Shown here piece after piece: positions 25,484 to 32,843 of a DNA stretch of 33,472 bases. The stretch spans positions 1-33,472 of the forward strand of contig CAJONG010000014.1 in assembly GCA_905235845.1 (NCBI GenBank), given 5' to 3'. This DNA comes from an uncultured Lachnospiraceae bacterium. GTDB lineage: Bacteria; Bacillota; Clostridia; Lachnospirales; Lachnospiraceae. The position numbers and the translations under genes were made by a program. The notes under the pieces were generated by a model. It searched no databases. It was not told where the DNA came from and was given only the letters and a program-made list of their open reading frames with translations. Positions within the stretch are counted from its first letter, which is position 1; each line of letters begins with the position of its first letter.

Positions 25484-27319
25484 ATGGCAGACAGGAGAAA
25501 GAATACAAAGATTCTTAAGATGAATATGGATGTGGGAGAGATACCATTTAGCAGGTATCCCAGACCACAGCTTATAAGAGAAGGCAGATGGGTAAGCCTT
25601 AATGGTAAGTGGGATTGCGGAGTGACAGTGCCTTTTCCCCTTCAATCGGTTCTTTCGGGATACGATAAGCTTCCCGAATACAAGGGAAGTATACCTGACG
25701 AATATGATTATTACACATCTTTTGAATACAGACATGACACAGAAGAAGTTCGCAGGACGGGGAGGAAGAGTCATCCTGCGGCCAAAGGAGAGCACCGGGT
25801 GCTGCTTCACTTCGGGGCTGTGGACCAGATATGCGATGTATCGGTAGACGGAGTCTGTGTCGGACATCATGAGGGCGGTTATCTGCCTTTTTCTTATGAT
25901 ATCACCAATATAGTGAAGACTGAGGGTGCCCATGTACTTAAAGTGCATGTGACGGACAGACTGGATATAAGATATCCATACGGCAAGCAGAGCAGGAATC
26001 CCGGCGGTATGTGGTATACGGATGTATCCGGGATATGGCAGAGTGTATGGATAGAAGAAGTTCCCATGCAGTATATAAGAGGACTTAAGATAACGCCGGA
26101 TCTTGACGGAATAAGGCTTGTGGTGGACGGAGATGCCGACAGCTATACCGTTGAAGTGTATGAGCCGGTTAAAGGCTATAATCCGGCAGAGCTTATCGCG
26201 CTGACAGACAGTGAGGATAAGGCTGCGGATATACCTAAGAGTACGATATACAGAGAGACATATAACGGCAATAAGACCTATATAGAGATAGAAGATCCTA
26301 AGAACTGGACTCCCGATGATCCGTATCTGTACGGAATACGGGTAAGTACCGCGACGGATTCGGTAGTGTCTTATTTTGCATTAAGGACCGTAAGCATAAG
26401 AAGGGTGGGGGATCATAAGAGATTCTTACTTAACGGCAAGCCCATATTCTTCCACGGTGTGTTGGATCAGGGATATTATCCGGAGGGCATATTCCTGCCT
26501 AACAGAGAGGAAGGATATGAGAATGATGTGCTTAACATGAAGGAGCTTGGCTTTAACACCCTGCGTAAGCACATTAAGGTGGAGCCTCCGGCTTATTATG
26601 TGGCATGTGATGTACATGGGATGATCGTATGGCAGGATATGATCAATAACTCCGATTATAGCTTCATGAGAGATACGGTGCTGCCGACCGTCGGCATCAA
26701 AGCCAAGACAGACCACCTTGCCCATCATGACCCGGAGAGCAGACGTATATTCGAAGAGCATATGAGGGATATAGTGAAGTATCTGTATAATTTCCCTTGT
26801 ATATGCTATTACACCATATTCAACGAGGGCTGGGGACAGTTCGACAGTGACAGGTTATATGAGGATCTTAAGGAGCTTGACCCCACGAGGATAGTTGATT
26901 CGACCTCGGGGTGGTTCAGACAGTTCAAAAGCGATGTTGTCAGCAGGCATGTGTATTTTCATAAAGTGGCGAAGATTCTGCATCATCACCATCCGGTGGT
27001 GATCTCCGAATTCGGCGGATATGATTACGCTGAGAAGGGGCATACCTTCAATCCTCTTGGTAATTACGGATATAAGAGCTTCAAGGATAAGAAGGTTCTA
27101 AGCGAAGCCATACATAAGCTCTATAAGGATGATATAATCTCATATATAGAGCTTGGCTGTTCGGGAAGCATCTATACCCAGTTAAGTGATGTGGAGGATG
27201 AGACCAACGGATTCTATACATACGACAGACATATATGTAAGGTTGATAAGGAGACCATGAGGACCATAGCAGACGAACTGTATGCTGAATTCGGACGATG
27301 TACGGAAGGAAAAAGGTAA
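25484..27319 (+). CDS. Glycoside hydrolase family 2 enzyme
   Basis: A 611-residue cytosolic glycosidase (beta-galactosidase/glucuronidase superfamily). The order is a jelly-roll sugar-binding domain (about 20-200, with GAVDQICDVSVDGVCVG and GGYLPFSYDIT), an Ig-like domain (about 210-300) and a TIM barrel. The acid/base Glu is in TIFNEGWGQFD and the nucleophile Glu in VVISEFGGYDY. No signal peptide is present, so it works on an imported oligosaccharide. The sugar specificity cannot be read from motifs. The ribosome binding site AAAGGAA is rather far upstream (about 12 bp), with likely coupling to the sensor gene just before it. Confidence 0.9.
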   Translation: MADRRKNTKILKMNMDVGEIPFSRYPRPQLIREGRWVSLNGKWDCGVTVPFPLQSVLSGYDKLPEYKGSIPDEYDYYTSFEYRHDTEEVRRTGRKSHPAAKGEHRVLLHFGAVDQICDVSVDGVCVGHHEGGYLPFSYDITNIVKTEGAHVLKVHVTDRLDIRYPYGKQSRNPGGMWYTDVSGIWQSVWIEEVPMQYIRGLKITPDLDGIRLVVDGDADSYTVEVYEPVKGYNPAELIALTDSEDKAADIPKSTIYRETYNGNKTYIEIEDPKNWTPDDPYLYGIRVSTATDSVVSYFALRTVSIRRVGDHKRFLLNGKPIFFHGVLDQGYYPEGIFLPNREEGYENDVLNMKELGFNTLRKHIKVEPPAYYVACDVHGMIVWQDMINNSDYSFMRDTVLPTVGIKAKTDHLAHHDPESRRIFEEHMRDIVKYLYNFPCICYYTIFNEGWGQFDSDRLYEDLKELDPTRIVDSTSGWFRQFKSDVVSRHVYFHKVAKILHHHHPVVISEFGGYDYAEKGHTFNPLGNYGYKSFKDKKVLSEAIHKLYKDDIISYIELGCSGSIYTQLSDVEDETNGFYTYDRHICKVDKETMRTIADELYAEFGRCTEGKR

Positions 27320-27339
27320 GGGGCTGTAAGGAGACTGAT

Positions 27340-28179
27340 ATGAGAGAGATAGATGCGGCTAAGATAACCGAGACAATTAAGGAGATGTGCATAGAGGCCA
27401 ATCATTATCTGACGAAGGATATGAGTGAAGCGCTTGATAAAGCGGCAGCATCAGAGAGATCTCCCCTGGGCAGACAGGTGTTATGTCAACTAAAAGATAA
27501 TCTGGATATTGCCGGCAAGGATATGATACCCATATGTCAGGATACAGGTATGGCGGTGATATTCGCTGAGGTAGGACAGGATGTTCATATAGACGGTAGC
27601 CTTACCGATGCCATCAATGAGGGAGTAAGGCTTGGATATACGGAAGGATATCTGCGTAAGTCGGTTGTACGCGATCCGCTTGACAGAGTCAATACGGGAG
27701 ATAATACTCCGGCGGTGATACACTATGATATCGTCCCCGGAGACGGACTTAAGCTTACGCTTGCCCCCAAGGGCTTCGGCTCGGAGAATATGAGCAGGAT
27801 ATTCATGCTTAAGCCGGCTGACGGAGAAGAGGGAGTTAAGAATGCGATCCTGACAGCCGTTAAGGATGCGGGTCCTAATGCCTGTCCTCCGATGGTAGTA
27901 GGTGTGGGAATAGGCGGAACCTTCGAAAAATGTGCGCTTTTAGCTAAGAAGGCTCTCACAAGACCTGCCGGAAGCAGGGCGGAGACAGAGTGGGCAGCGA
28001 ATATGGAGGAAGAGATGCTTGAGCGTATCAATAAGACAGGTATAGGTCCGGGAGGGCTTGGTGGCACCACGACCGCACTTGCAGTCAATATAGAGACATA
28101 TCCCACGCATATAGCAGGACTTCCCGTGGCGGTCAACATCTGCTGTCATGTGAACAGGCACAGTGTGAGAGAATTATAA
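27340..28179 (+). CDS. Class I fumarate hydratase, alpha subunit (TtdA/FumA-N type)
   Basis: A 279-residue iron-sulfur subunit. The cluster cysteines are visible in PICQDTGMAV, AGPNACPPMVVGVGIGG and NICCHVNRH. With its beta subunit it interconverts fumarate and malate (or tartrate and oxaloacetate) with an oxygen-labile 4Fe-4S cluster. The ATG at 27340 follows TAAGGAGA; the track's earlier start lies within the GH2 gene. The beta-subunit gene is not adjacent: an mgtC-like gene lies between. Confidence 0.93.
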   Translation: MREIDAAKITETIKEMCIEANHYLTKDMSEALDKAAASERSPLGRQVLCQLKDNLDIAGKDMIPICQDTGMAVIFAEVGQDVHIDGSLTDAINEGVRLGYTEGYLRKSVVRDPLDRVNTGDNTPAVIHYDIVPGDGLKLTLAPKGFGSENMSRIFMLKPADGEEGVKNAILTAVKDAGPNACPPMVVGVGIGGTFEKCALLAKKALTRPAGSRAETEWAANMEEEMLERINKTGIGPGGLGGTTTALAVNIETYPTHIAGLPVAVNICCHVNRHSVREL

Positions 28180-28191
28180 GAGGTGGACCAT

Positions 28192-28671
28192 ATGCAGGAA
28201 GAATTGAACAATTTCAGGAATATTGAGGAGATCATACATCTCATACGTATCGTGGCGGCGGCTTTGTGCGGATTGATCATAGGATATGACAGAGAGAAGC
28301 ATACCAAGGTCGCAGGTATCAAAGCGCATATGATGATCTGCGTGGCTGCGGCGCTCATGATGCTCATATCCAAGTACGGATTTAAGGATGTGATGGGGAT
28401 AGAGGGCTTCAGTACCGATGTATCCCGCGTAGCAGCGGGTATCATTACAGGAGTGGGTATCTTAGGCGGTATAGTCATAGTACGTAATAAGGGTGCAGCA
28501 TCCGGTATCAATACGGCAGCAGGGCTGTGGGTGACTATAGGCGTAGGTATGGCGCTTGGTGCAGGCATGTATATCTCAGCGATAGGGGTGGTGATAATAA
28601 CACTGATAGTACAGAGGATGCCTCACATATCAGGAGATGTACATGAGGACATACATGACATGGACAGATAG
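28192..28671 (+). CDS. MgtC/SapB-family membrane protein
   Basis: A 159-residue protein with four or five membrane helices. The family core is visible: LIRIVAAALCGLIIGYDRE, KVAGIKAHMMICVAAALMML, and SRVAAGIITGVGILGGIVIVR. Family members affect magnesium homeostasis or membrane ATPase activity. It is shorter than MgtC proteins with a C-terminal ACT-like domain. The ATG at 28192 has AGAGGTGG upstream; the track begins at a GTG three codons earlier. It is placed between the two fumarase subunit genes. Confidence 0.9.
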   Translation: MQEELNNFRNIEEIIHLIRIVAAALCGLIIGYDREKHTKVAGIKAHMMICVAAALMMLISKYGFKDVMGIEGFSTDVSRVAAGIITGVGILGGIVIVRNKGAASGINTAAGLWVTIGVGMALGAGMYISAIGVVIITLIVQRMPHISGDVHEDIHDMDR

Positions 28672-28749
28672 CCATATGTTAAATACACAGAGCCGTGTTA
28701 CAGACAGGCCACAGACATACACAGGATAATGGAGATACGAAAGGAAGAA

Positions 28750-29295
28750 ATGGACAGACATATAAGTGCACCATTGAAAAAAGAGGACATCGACACATTA
28801 AAAAGCGGAGATTACGTCTATATCTCCGGAACGATCTATGTAGCCAGAGATGCGGCACATAAGCGGATGGATGAACTGCTTGATGCAGGCGGAGAGCTTC
28901 CCATAGAGCTTAAGGATAATGTCATATACTATATGGGACCGTCCACTGCAAGAGAGGGCAGACCCATAGGAAGCGCGGGACCTACCACCGCAAGCCGTAT
29001 GGATAAGTATACTCCGAGGCTTTTAGACCTTGGACTTAAGGGAATGATAGGCAAGGGCAGGAGATCTGCCGAGGTTAAGGATGCCATAGTGCGTAACGGC
29101 TGCGTATACTTCGCTGCGGTAGGTGGAGCGGGAGCGATATTATCCAAAGCGATAATATCGTCAGAGGTGGTCGCCTACGAGGATCTGGGCACGGAAGCGA
29201 TAAGGAAACTGGAAGTCAAGGATTTTCCATGCATAGTCATAATAGATAAGGACGGTAACAACCTGTATGAGACAGTGATAGAGGAAGGTCGGTAA
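28750..29295 (+). CDS. Class I fumarate hydratase, beta subunit (TtdB/FumA-C type)
   Basis: About 181 residues. The swivelling-domain motifs are present: SGDYVYISGTIYVARDAAHKR, YMGPSTAREGRPIGSAGPTT and IGKGRRS, which build the substrate-binding half of the fumarase. The partner alpha gene ends 570 bp upstream, with an mgtC-like gene in between. The ATG at 28750 has AAAGGA five bases upstream and is preferred over 28729. Confidence 0.92.
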   Translation: MDRHISAPLKKEDIDTLKSGDYVYISGTIYVARDAAHKRMDELLDAGGELPIELKDNVIYYMGPSTAREGRPIGSAGPTTASRMDKYTPRLLDLGLKGMIGKGRRSAEVKDAIVRNGCVYFAAVGGAGAILSKAIISSEVVAYEDLGTEAIRKLEVKDFPCIVIIDKDGNNLYETVIEEGR

Positions 29296-29310
29296 GAAGG
29301 AGTAAAAGAG

Positions 29311-30137
29311 ATGGCGAATATGATAATGCGTTTTCCGGGCGGACTGCCCAAGGCTCTTACACTTAGTTATGATGATGGTGTCGAGCAGGATGTAAGGCTT
29401 ATAGAGATAGCTAGAAAGCATGGTCTTAAAGGGACCTTCAACCTCAACAGCGGATGCTTCCCTCCTGAGGATGTGTCCTATGAACCGGGTACGATACACA
29501 GACGTATGCCAAAAAACAGGGTGAAGGAAGTATATAAGGATTGCGGCTGGGAGATAGATATACCCATCCGTCGCTTACAGGTCTTACGCCGCATGCCGCA
29601 ACGGATGAGATATTACGTGACAGACGGGAGCTTGAAGAGCTTTTCGGTACAGTAGTCAGGGGATTTGCTTATCCTTACGGAGCATATGACGATACATGCG
29701 TCAGTGCGCTTAAAAATTGCGGAATATGCTATGCAAGAACGGTGGAATCCACAAGGGATTTCCATATACCGAGGGACTGGCTCAGACTTCCTGCCACCTG
29801 CCACCATGATGATCCGAAGCTTATGGAGCTTACCGAAAGATTCATTAATGAGAAGAAATGGTGGGCGCCGATGTTATTCTACGTCTGGGGTCACAGCTAT
29901 GAGTTCGAGGCCAATGACAACTGGAACGTGATAGAGGAGTTCGCAGCCATGATAGGCGACAGGGATGATATCTGGTATGCGACCAATATCGAGGTCTATG
30001 ACTACTTCAAGGCATACAGAGAGCTGATATTCAATGCGGATATGAGTATATGCATCAATCCGACGGCTATGGATGTATGGTTTGCTTATGGTGATAAGGA
30101 AGTGTATGCTCCGGCTGGGGAAAAGGTTTGTATGTAG
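29311..30137 (+). pseudogene. Polysaccharide deacetylase, frameshifted
   Basis: Two frames together cover a NodB-type deacetylase. The first (from the ATG at 29311, with AAGGAG upstream) gives ALTLSYDDGVEQD, including the catalytic Asp-Asp, up to DCGWEI. The second, in another frame, resumes with YTHPSLTGLTP, FAYPYGAYDD, FHIPRDWLRLPATCHH and FYVWGHSYEFEAND, to a stop at 30137. The switch is at about 29553. In the family as I know it the junction reads W-E-V-A-V-H-G-x-T-H-P, so a loss of about 10 bp would explain both the frameshift and the missing first His of the HxxxH metal site. No slippery heptamer is visible. Probably inactive. Confidence 0.85.
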
Positions 30138-30152
30138 TGAAAGGAATTGTCT

Positions 30153-31088
30153 ATGAATACCATAATAATAGGAATGGGTGCATTAGGCCTGCTCTTTGGC
30201 AGATGCATAGCTGACAATGCAGGCAAAGACCATATATATTATCTTATGGACAGTGACAGATACAGACGGCATAAGGATGATATATACAGGCTTAACGGAG
30301 AGCGGATGGAATTCAATATCATTGATACGGATATGATAAAAGAGCTTCCGTTCAAAAAAGCCGATCTTGTGATGATAGCGACCAAATACGGCGGACTCAG
30401 AGAAGCTGTTGACATGATGAAGGATGTTACCGGCGATGATACCGTTATCGTATCTTTGCTTAACGGGATAATAAGCGAGGATATAATAGCCGAGACATAT
30501 AAGAGAGAGAATATCATTGACTGTGTGCCTATCGGGATGGATGCCATGCGCGACGGGTGTTCGGTGGATTACACACAGATTGGCAAGCTGCAGATAGGCA
30601 TAAGGGATGCTTCCCAGAAGGACGCATATAGCAGACTCACCGGGTTTTTCAATGAGACGAAGATACCTTATGAATCGGTTGATGATATCAGACACGCAAT
30701 GTGGAATAAGTTCATGATAAATGTAGGTATCAACCAGACCTGCATGGTATACGGGACAACATATTCAGGTGCGATGAACATACCCGAAGCGGCTGAGGAT
30801 CTGAAGGGCGCCATGCAGGAGGTGGTGAAGCTGGCAGAGCTTGAGGGAGTCAGCCTGACGAAAGAGGATTATGACAATGACATACGCATATTAAGCACTC
30901 TGAAGCCCGACAGCTACCCTTCCATGAGACAGGATGCGGTTGCCGGAAGATATTCGGAGGTGGAGCTTTTTGCAGGAACCATGCTGTCACTGGCACAAAA
31001 GCATGGGATAGAGCTTCCGGTCAACAGAAGGTATTATGACAGGATAAAGGAGATTGAGAGCGGCTATCCGAATATTGGAACCAGATGA
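30153..31088 (+). CDS. Ketopantoate reductase family (ApbA/PanE) oxidoreductase
   Basis: A 311-residue NADP-dependent reductase. The Rossmann motif IIIGMGALGLLFG is at the N-terminus, followed by LVMIATKYGGLREAV and VSLLNGIISEDII. The C-terminal half has the ketopantoate-reductase helix pattern with AMWNKFMINVGIN, where the Lys is the catalytic residue, and a final SYPSMRQDAVAGR motif. Ketopantoate reduction is a reasonable guess; other 2-oxoacid reductases share the fold. The ATG at 30153 has AAAGGAA six bases upstream. Confidence 0.85.
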   Translation: MNTIIIGMGALGLLFGRCIADNAGKDHIYYLMDSDRYRRHKDDIYRLNGERMEFNIIDTDMIKELPFKKADLVMIATKYGGLREAVDMMKDVTGDDTVIVSLLNGIISEDIIAETYKRENIIDCVPIGMDAMRDGCSVDYTQIGKLQIGIRDASQKDAYSRLTGFFNETKIPYESVDDIRHAMWNKFMINVGINQTCMVYGTTYSGAMNIPEAAEDLKGAMQEVVKLAELEGVSLTKEDYDNDIRILSTLKPDSYPSMRQDAVAGRYSEVELFAGTMLSLAQKHGIELPVNRRYYDRIKEIESGYPNIGTR

Positions 31089-31123
31089 CGAATACGAGTC
31101 ATCAACACGGATGAAGACTAAGG

Positions 31124-31165
31124 CTCTGACTATCAGCGATAAAGGCTGATAGGACAGGGTTTTTT
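31124..31165 (+). terminator. Intrinsic terminator after the panE-like gene
   Basis: CTATCAGC pairs with GCTGATAG around a 7-nt loop, extended by CTCTG with CAGGG across a small bulge, followed directly by TTTTTT. It closes the core operon and marks the junction with the accessory region. Confidence 0.8.
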
Positions 31166-31211
31166 CTTATTATGGCCGTATCGTATACTCAAATAAGCGG
31201 AGGAATAGATA

Positions 31212-31268
31212 TTGAGTGAGATTACAAACTATGATGAAAAAAGCGCGTGTTTACTGAAAAAGCAGTAG
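31212..31268 (+). CDS. Truncated 18-codon ORF at the junction
   Basis: A TTG start with GGAGGA seven bases upstream opens a frame (LSEITNYDEKSACLLKKQ) that stops after 18 codons. The good ribosome binding site and abrupt stop suggest the 5' remnant of a gene cut by rearrangement. The product is not recognisable. Confidence 0.25.
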   Translation: MSEITNYDEKSACLLKKQ

Positions 31269-31331
31269 ATAGAATCACCTTTTTACGATATAATACAAGA
31301 GGTGTTTTACAAGCTAGTATGGAGGATTGAA

Positions 31332-31525
31332 ATGGCTGTAAAGTACGATAAACTGTTCAAGATTTAAAAAAAAGAATGAAGGATATCGAACTTCAGAGAG
31401 CTGCCGGATTCAGCGGAAATATCATGACCAGAATTCGCAGAAATGAGTATGTGAGCTTGGAGAGCATTGAGAAGATTTGTAAGGTTCTTAAGTGCAAAGT
31501 GGATGACATTATCACTTTTCGATAA
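31332..31525 (+). pseudogene. XRE-family regulator, frameshifted
   Basis: The ATG follows GGAGGATTGAA and encodes MAVKYDKLFKI, then stops at a TAA. The next frame continues with MKDIELQRAAGFSGNIMTRI and YVSLESIEKICKVLKCKVDD, the rest of a compact 60-70-residue XRE regulator. Restoring one T in the T-run before the A8 tract (giving KILKKRMKD) joins the frames. The stop precedes the A-run, so transcriptional slippage there could not bypass it. A TATAAT lies at 31289-31294 upstream with a weak -35. Confidence 0.75.
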
Positions 31526-31602
31526 AAACGCCACATTAATGGTTGAGTTTGTTTTTGGGATACCCCGCATGAAAGAAGATAAAAGAAGGATGGGACGATA
31601 GC

Positions 31603-31890
31603 ATGAAAATTGGAACTTTAAAAGAAGTCGATATTCGTGATTTATGGAAACATGGGCAGTATGACTTCTCTAACTGGCTCGCAGAACCGGAAAATATAGA
31701 ATACTTAAATGATATTTTGGGATTGACACTTGTTGATGTGAACCAAGAGGTTTATGTTGGCTCTTATCGCTGTGATATCGTGGCTAAAGACGAAACTAGT
31801 GAAACAAAAGTTATCATTGAAAATCAGCTTGAACAGTCTAACCATGACCATTTAGGAAAGATTATTACCTATGCTTCAGGGGAAGTTTAA
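31603..31890 (+). pseudogene. DUF4268-type PD-(D/E)XK nuclease, N-terminal fragment
   Basis: About 92 residues match the start of the roughly 300-residue DUF4268/restriction-endonuclease-like family: MKIGTLKEVDIRDLWKHG, YRCDIVAKD and KVIIENQLEQSNHDHLGKII, where Asp and the E-x-Q carry the nuclease core. The match ends at TYASG, which in the family continues with an isoleucine-rich strand; here it becomes EV and a stop. Most of the gene is deleted, so activity is unlikely. Confidence 0.72.
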
Positions 31891-32236
31891 TCTTACACAA
31901 ATCATGAACATGAACGATGAGTTTAATATTCTTCCGGTTTTGACTCAAGAAATAAATATGCTTCAAAGGAATGGCATAACTATATCGCTAAAAGAGTGTA
32001 TCAAAATATTTGGAAGTATGAGAAACAAGCTGGTTCATCAGACAGAAAATGCAATTTTTAAGGAGACTGACATCGTTGAAAGACTAACAATAAAAAATAT
32101 AGTCAGTTATCAAACGGAACATGATTTTGATGATTTAACCGGAAGTATGGATGATGTTTCTCAGGAACTAGCAAGCAATATAATCTATTTAGATATTGTG
32201 TTGAAGAAACTAAAGGAAGAAGAATTAAAAGTATGA
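31890..32236 (+). pseudogene. C-terminal fragment of a HEPN-like protein
   Basis: The track gives a 121-aa ORF from 31871, but its first codons overlap the nuclease fragment and have no ribosome binding site. The rest is a helical segment with SMRNKLVHQTE, a match to the R-x4-H motif of HEPN ribonuclease domains, then LASNIIYLDIVLKKLKEEE. It appears fused to the nuclease fragment by a deletion, so its own N-terminus is lost. A short functional HEPN protein cannot be ruled out. Confidence 0.5.
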
Positions 32237-32283
32237 AATCGTTAGGATTTCGGTAGGAAATCGGTAGGTTTTGAGTATGTTAT
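32229..32283. repeat. Phased repeat array A (11-bp period)
   Basis: Units AAGTATGAAAT, CGTTAGGATTT, CGGTAGGAAAT, CGGTAGGTTTT and GAGTATGTTAT. The three central units are the clearest. On the complementary strand the core is CTACC. It begins at the last codons of the HEPN-like fragment. Confidence 0.7.
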
Positions 32284-32330
32284 TTTGATCCGGAATCTGA
32301 TATATTTATAGTGACGAGGAAATGAAAAAA

Positions 32331-32374
32331 AGTACTTTTCCAGTACCAAATCAGTACCTTCACAGTATTTTTTG
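32331..32374. repeat. Phased repeat array B (11-bp period)
   Basis: Units AGTACTTTTCC, AGTACCAAATC, AGTACCTTCAC and AGTATTTTTTG, four exact 11-bp steps. Confidence 0.75.
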
Positions 32375-32396
32375 CTTTCCGAAAATCTGCTATGAT

Positions 32397-32402
32397 TATA
32401 AT
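32397..32402 (+). promoter_or_regulatory. Possible -10 hexamer after array B
   Basis: TATAAT in the context GCTATGATTATAATC, 23 bp past array B. No good -35 is present, so it would need an activator if real. It is similar in form to the sequences after arrays C and D. Confidence 0.35.
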
Positions 32403-32433
32403 CGGGAACAACAAAGAGGTCGCTGTCGCCCGA

Positions 32434-32473
32434 TGTTACTATTTGTTACCGATTGTTACCATTTGTAACTTTC
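32434..32473. repeat. Phased repeat array C (10-bp period)
   Basis: Units TGTTACTATT, TGTTACCGAT, TGTTACCATT and TGTAACTTTC at exact 10-bp steps. Confidence 0.75.
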
Positions 32474-32498
32474 AATATAAAAATTGCTGTGGTATTCT

Positions 32499-32504
32499 TA
32501 TGAT
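32499..32504 (+). promoter_or_regulatory. Possible -10 hexamer after array C
   Basis: TATGAT in GGTATTCTTATGATAAG, 26 bp past array C. The same 17-mer, with two changes, recurs after array D. Confidence 0.35.
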
Positions 32505-32546
32505 AAGGGATTGAAGAAAAGAGCCGAAGGACTTCAGATCTTTAAC

Positions 32547-32654
32547 CCCTTATTTTAATAAGGGCGCACTTCTATACATCCCCATCGGGATGGAGTGCGT
32601 TCTGCGAAGCTCGGTATTCGTCGGAGCCGAGCTTTTGCCTTCGCTGCGCTTCGG
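32547..32654 (+). other. Cluster of stem-loops (candidate oriT or structured RNA)
   Basis: Three hairpins lie close together: CCCTTA/TAAGGG (32547-32564), a nested CGCACT/AGTGCG with CATCCC-catc-GGGATG (32565-32599), and AAGCTCGG/CCGAGCTT (32607-32634) followed by TTGCC. A CTTCG-rich piece follows. There is no open reading frame. The location about 200 bp upstream of DUF3847 and the relaxase fits a transfer origin; a regulatory RNA is the alternative. Confidence 0.4.
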
Positions 32655-32666
32655 AGATTTTCCTAA

Positions 32667-32721
32667 ATGAGACCTGGACACTACATAAACACTACCTGAA
32701 AACCACCAAAACACAACCTTT
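32667..32721. repeat. Phased repeat array D (11-bp period)
   Basis: Units ATGAGACCTGG, ACACTACATAA, ACACTACCTGA, AAACCACCAAA and ACACAACCTTT at exact 11-bp steps. Confidence 0.7.
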
Positions 32722-32756
32722 TTCCCCTTTTCGCATCATCGGGAATGAGGTATCAT

Positions 32757-32762
32757 TATGAT
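32757..32762 (+). promoter_or_regulatory. Possible -10 hexamer after array D
   Basis: TATGAT in GGTATCATTATGATAAG, about 80 bp before the DUF3847 start. No clear -35 is seen. Transcripts from here would meet a terminator before the gene. Confidence 0.4.
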
Positions 32763-32781
32763 AAGCAATAACAGCGATATG

Positions 32782-32812
32782 AGCGTTTCAGAAAAATCTG
32801 AAGCGCTTTTTT
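32782..32812 (+). terminator. Intrinsic terminator / attenuator before DUF3847
   Basis: AGCGTTTCAG pairs with CTGAAGCGCT (one G-U) around a 6-nt loop, with TTTTTT directly after. It sits between the possible promoter and the gene. TCTGAA in the stem could instead pair with TTCAGA just downstream, which would give a weak alternative fold. Confidence 0.7.
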
Positions 32813-32843
32813 ATTGACATTTTTCAGAAAGGAGGCAAGCACG

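Noticed and set aside
29535-29570. Programmed frameshift in the deacetylase gene
   Set aside because: No slippery heptamer or downstream structure is visible, and a deletion of family residues explains the shift better.
31365-31385. Transcriptional slippage on the A8 tract rescuing the XRE gene
   Set aside because: The TAA stop starts before most of the A-run, so inserting or removing A residues cannot remove it.
32322-32468. 48-codon ORF running through arrays B and C
   Set aside because: Its sequence is dictated by the direct repeats, the AGGA is too close to the ATG and the product has no protein-like pattern.
32229-32721. CRISPR array
   Set aside because: Units are 10-11 bp, contiguous without spacers, and differ between arrays; no cas gene is present.
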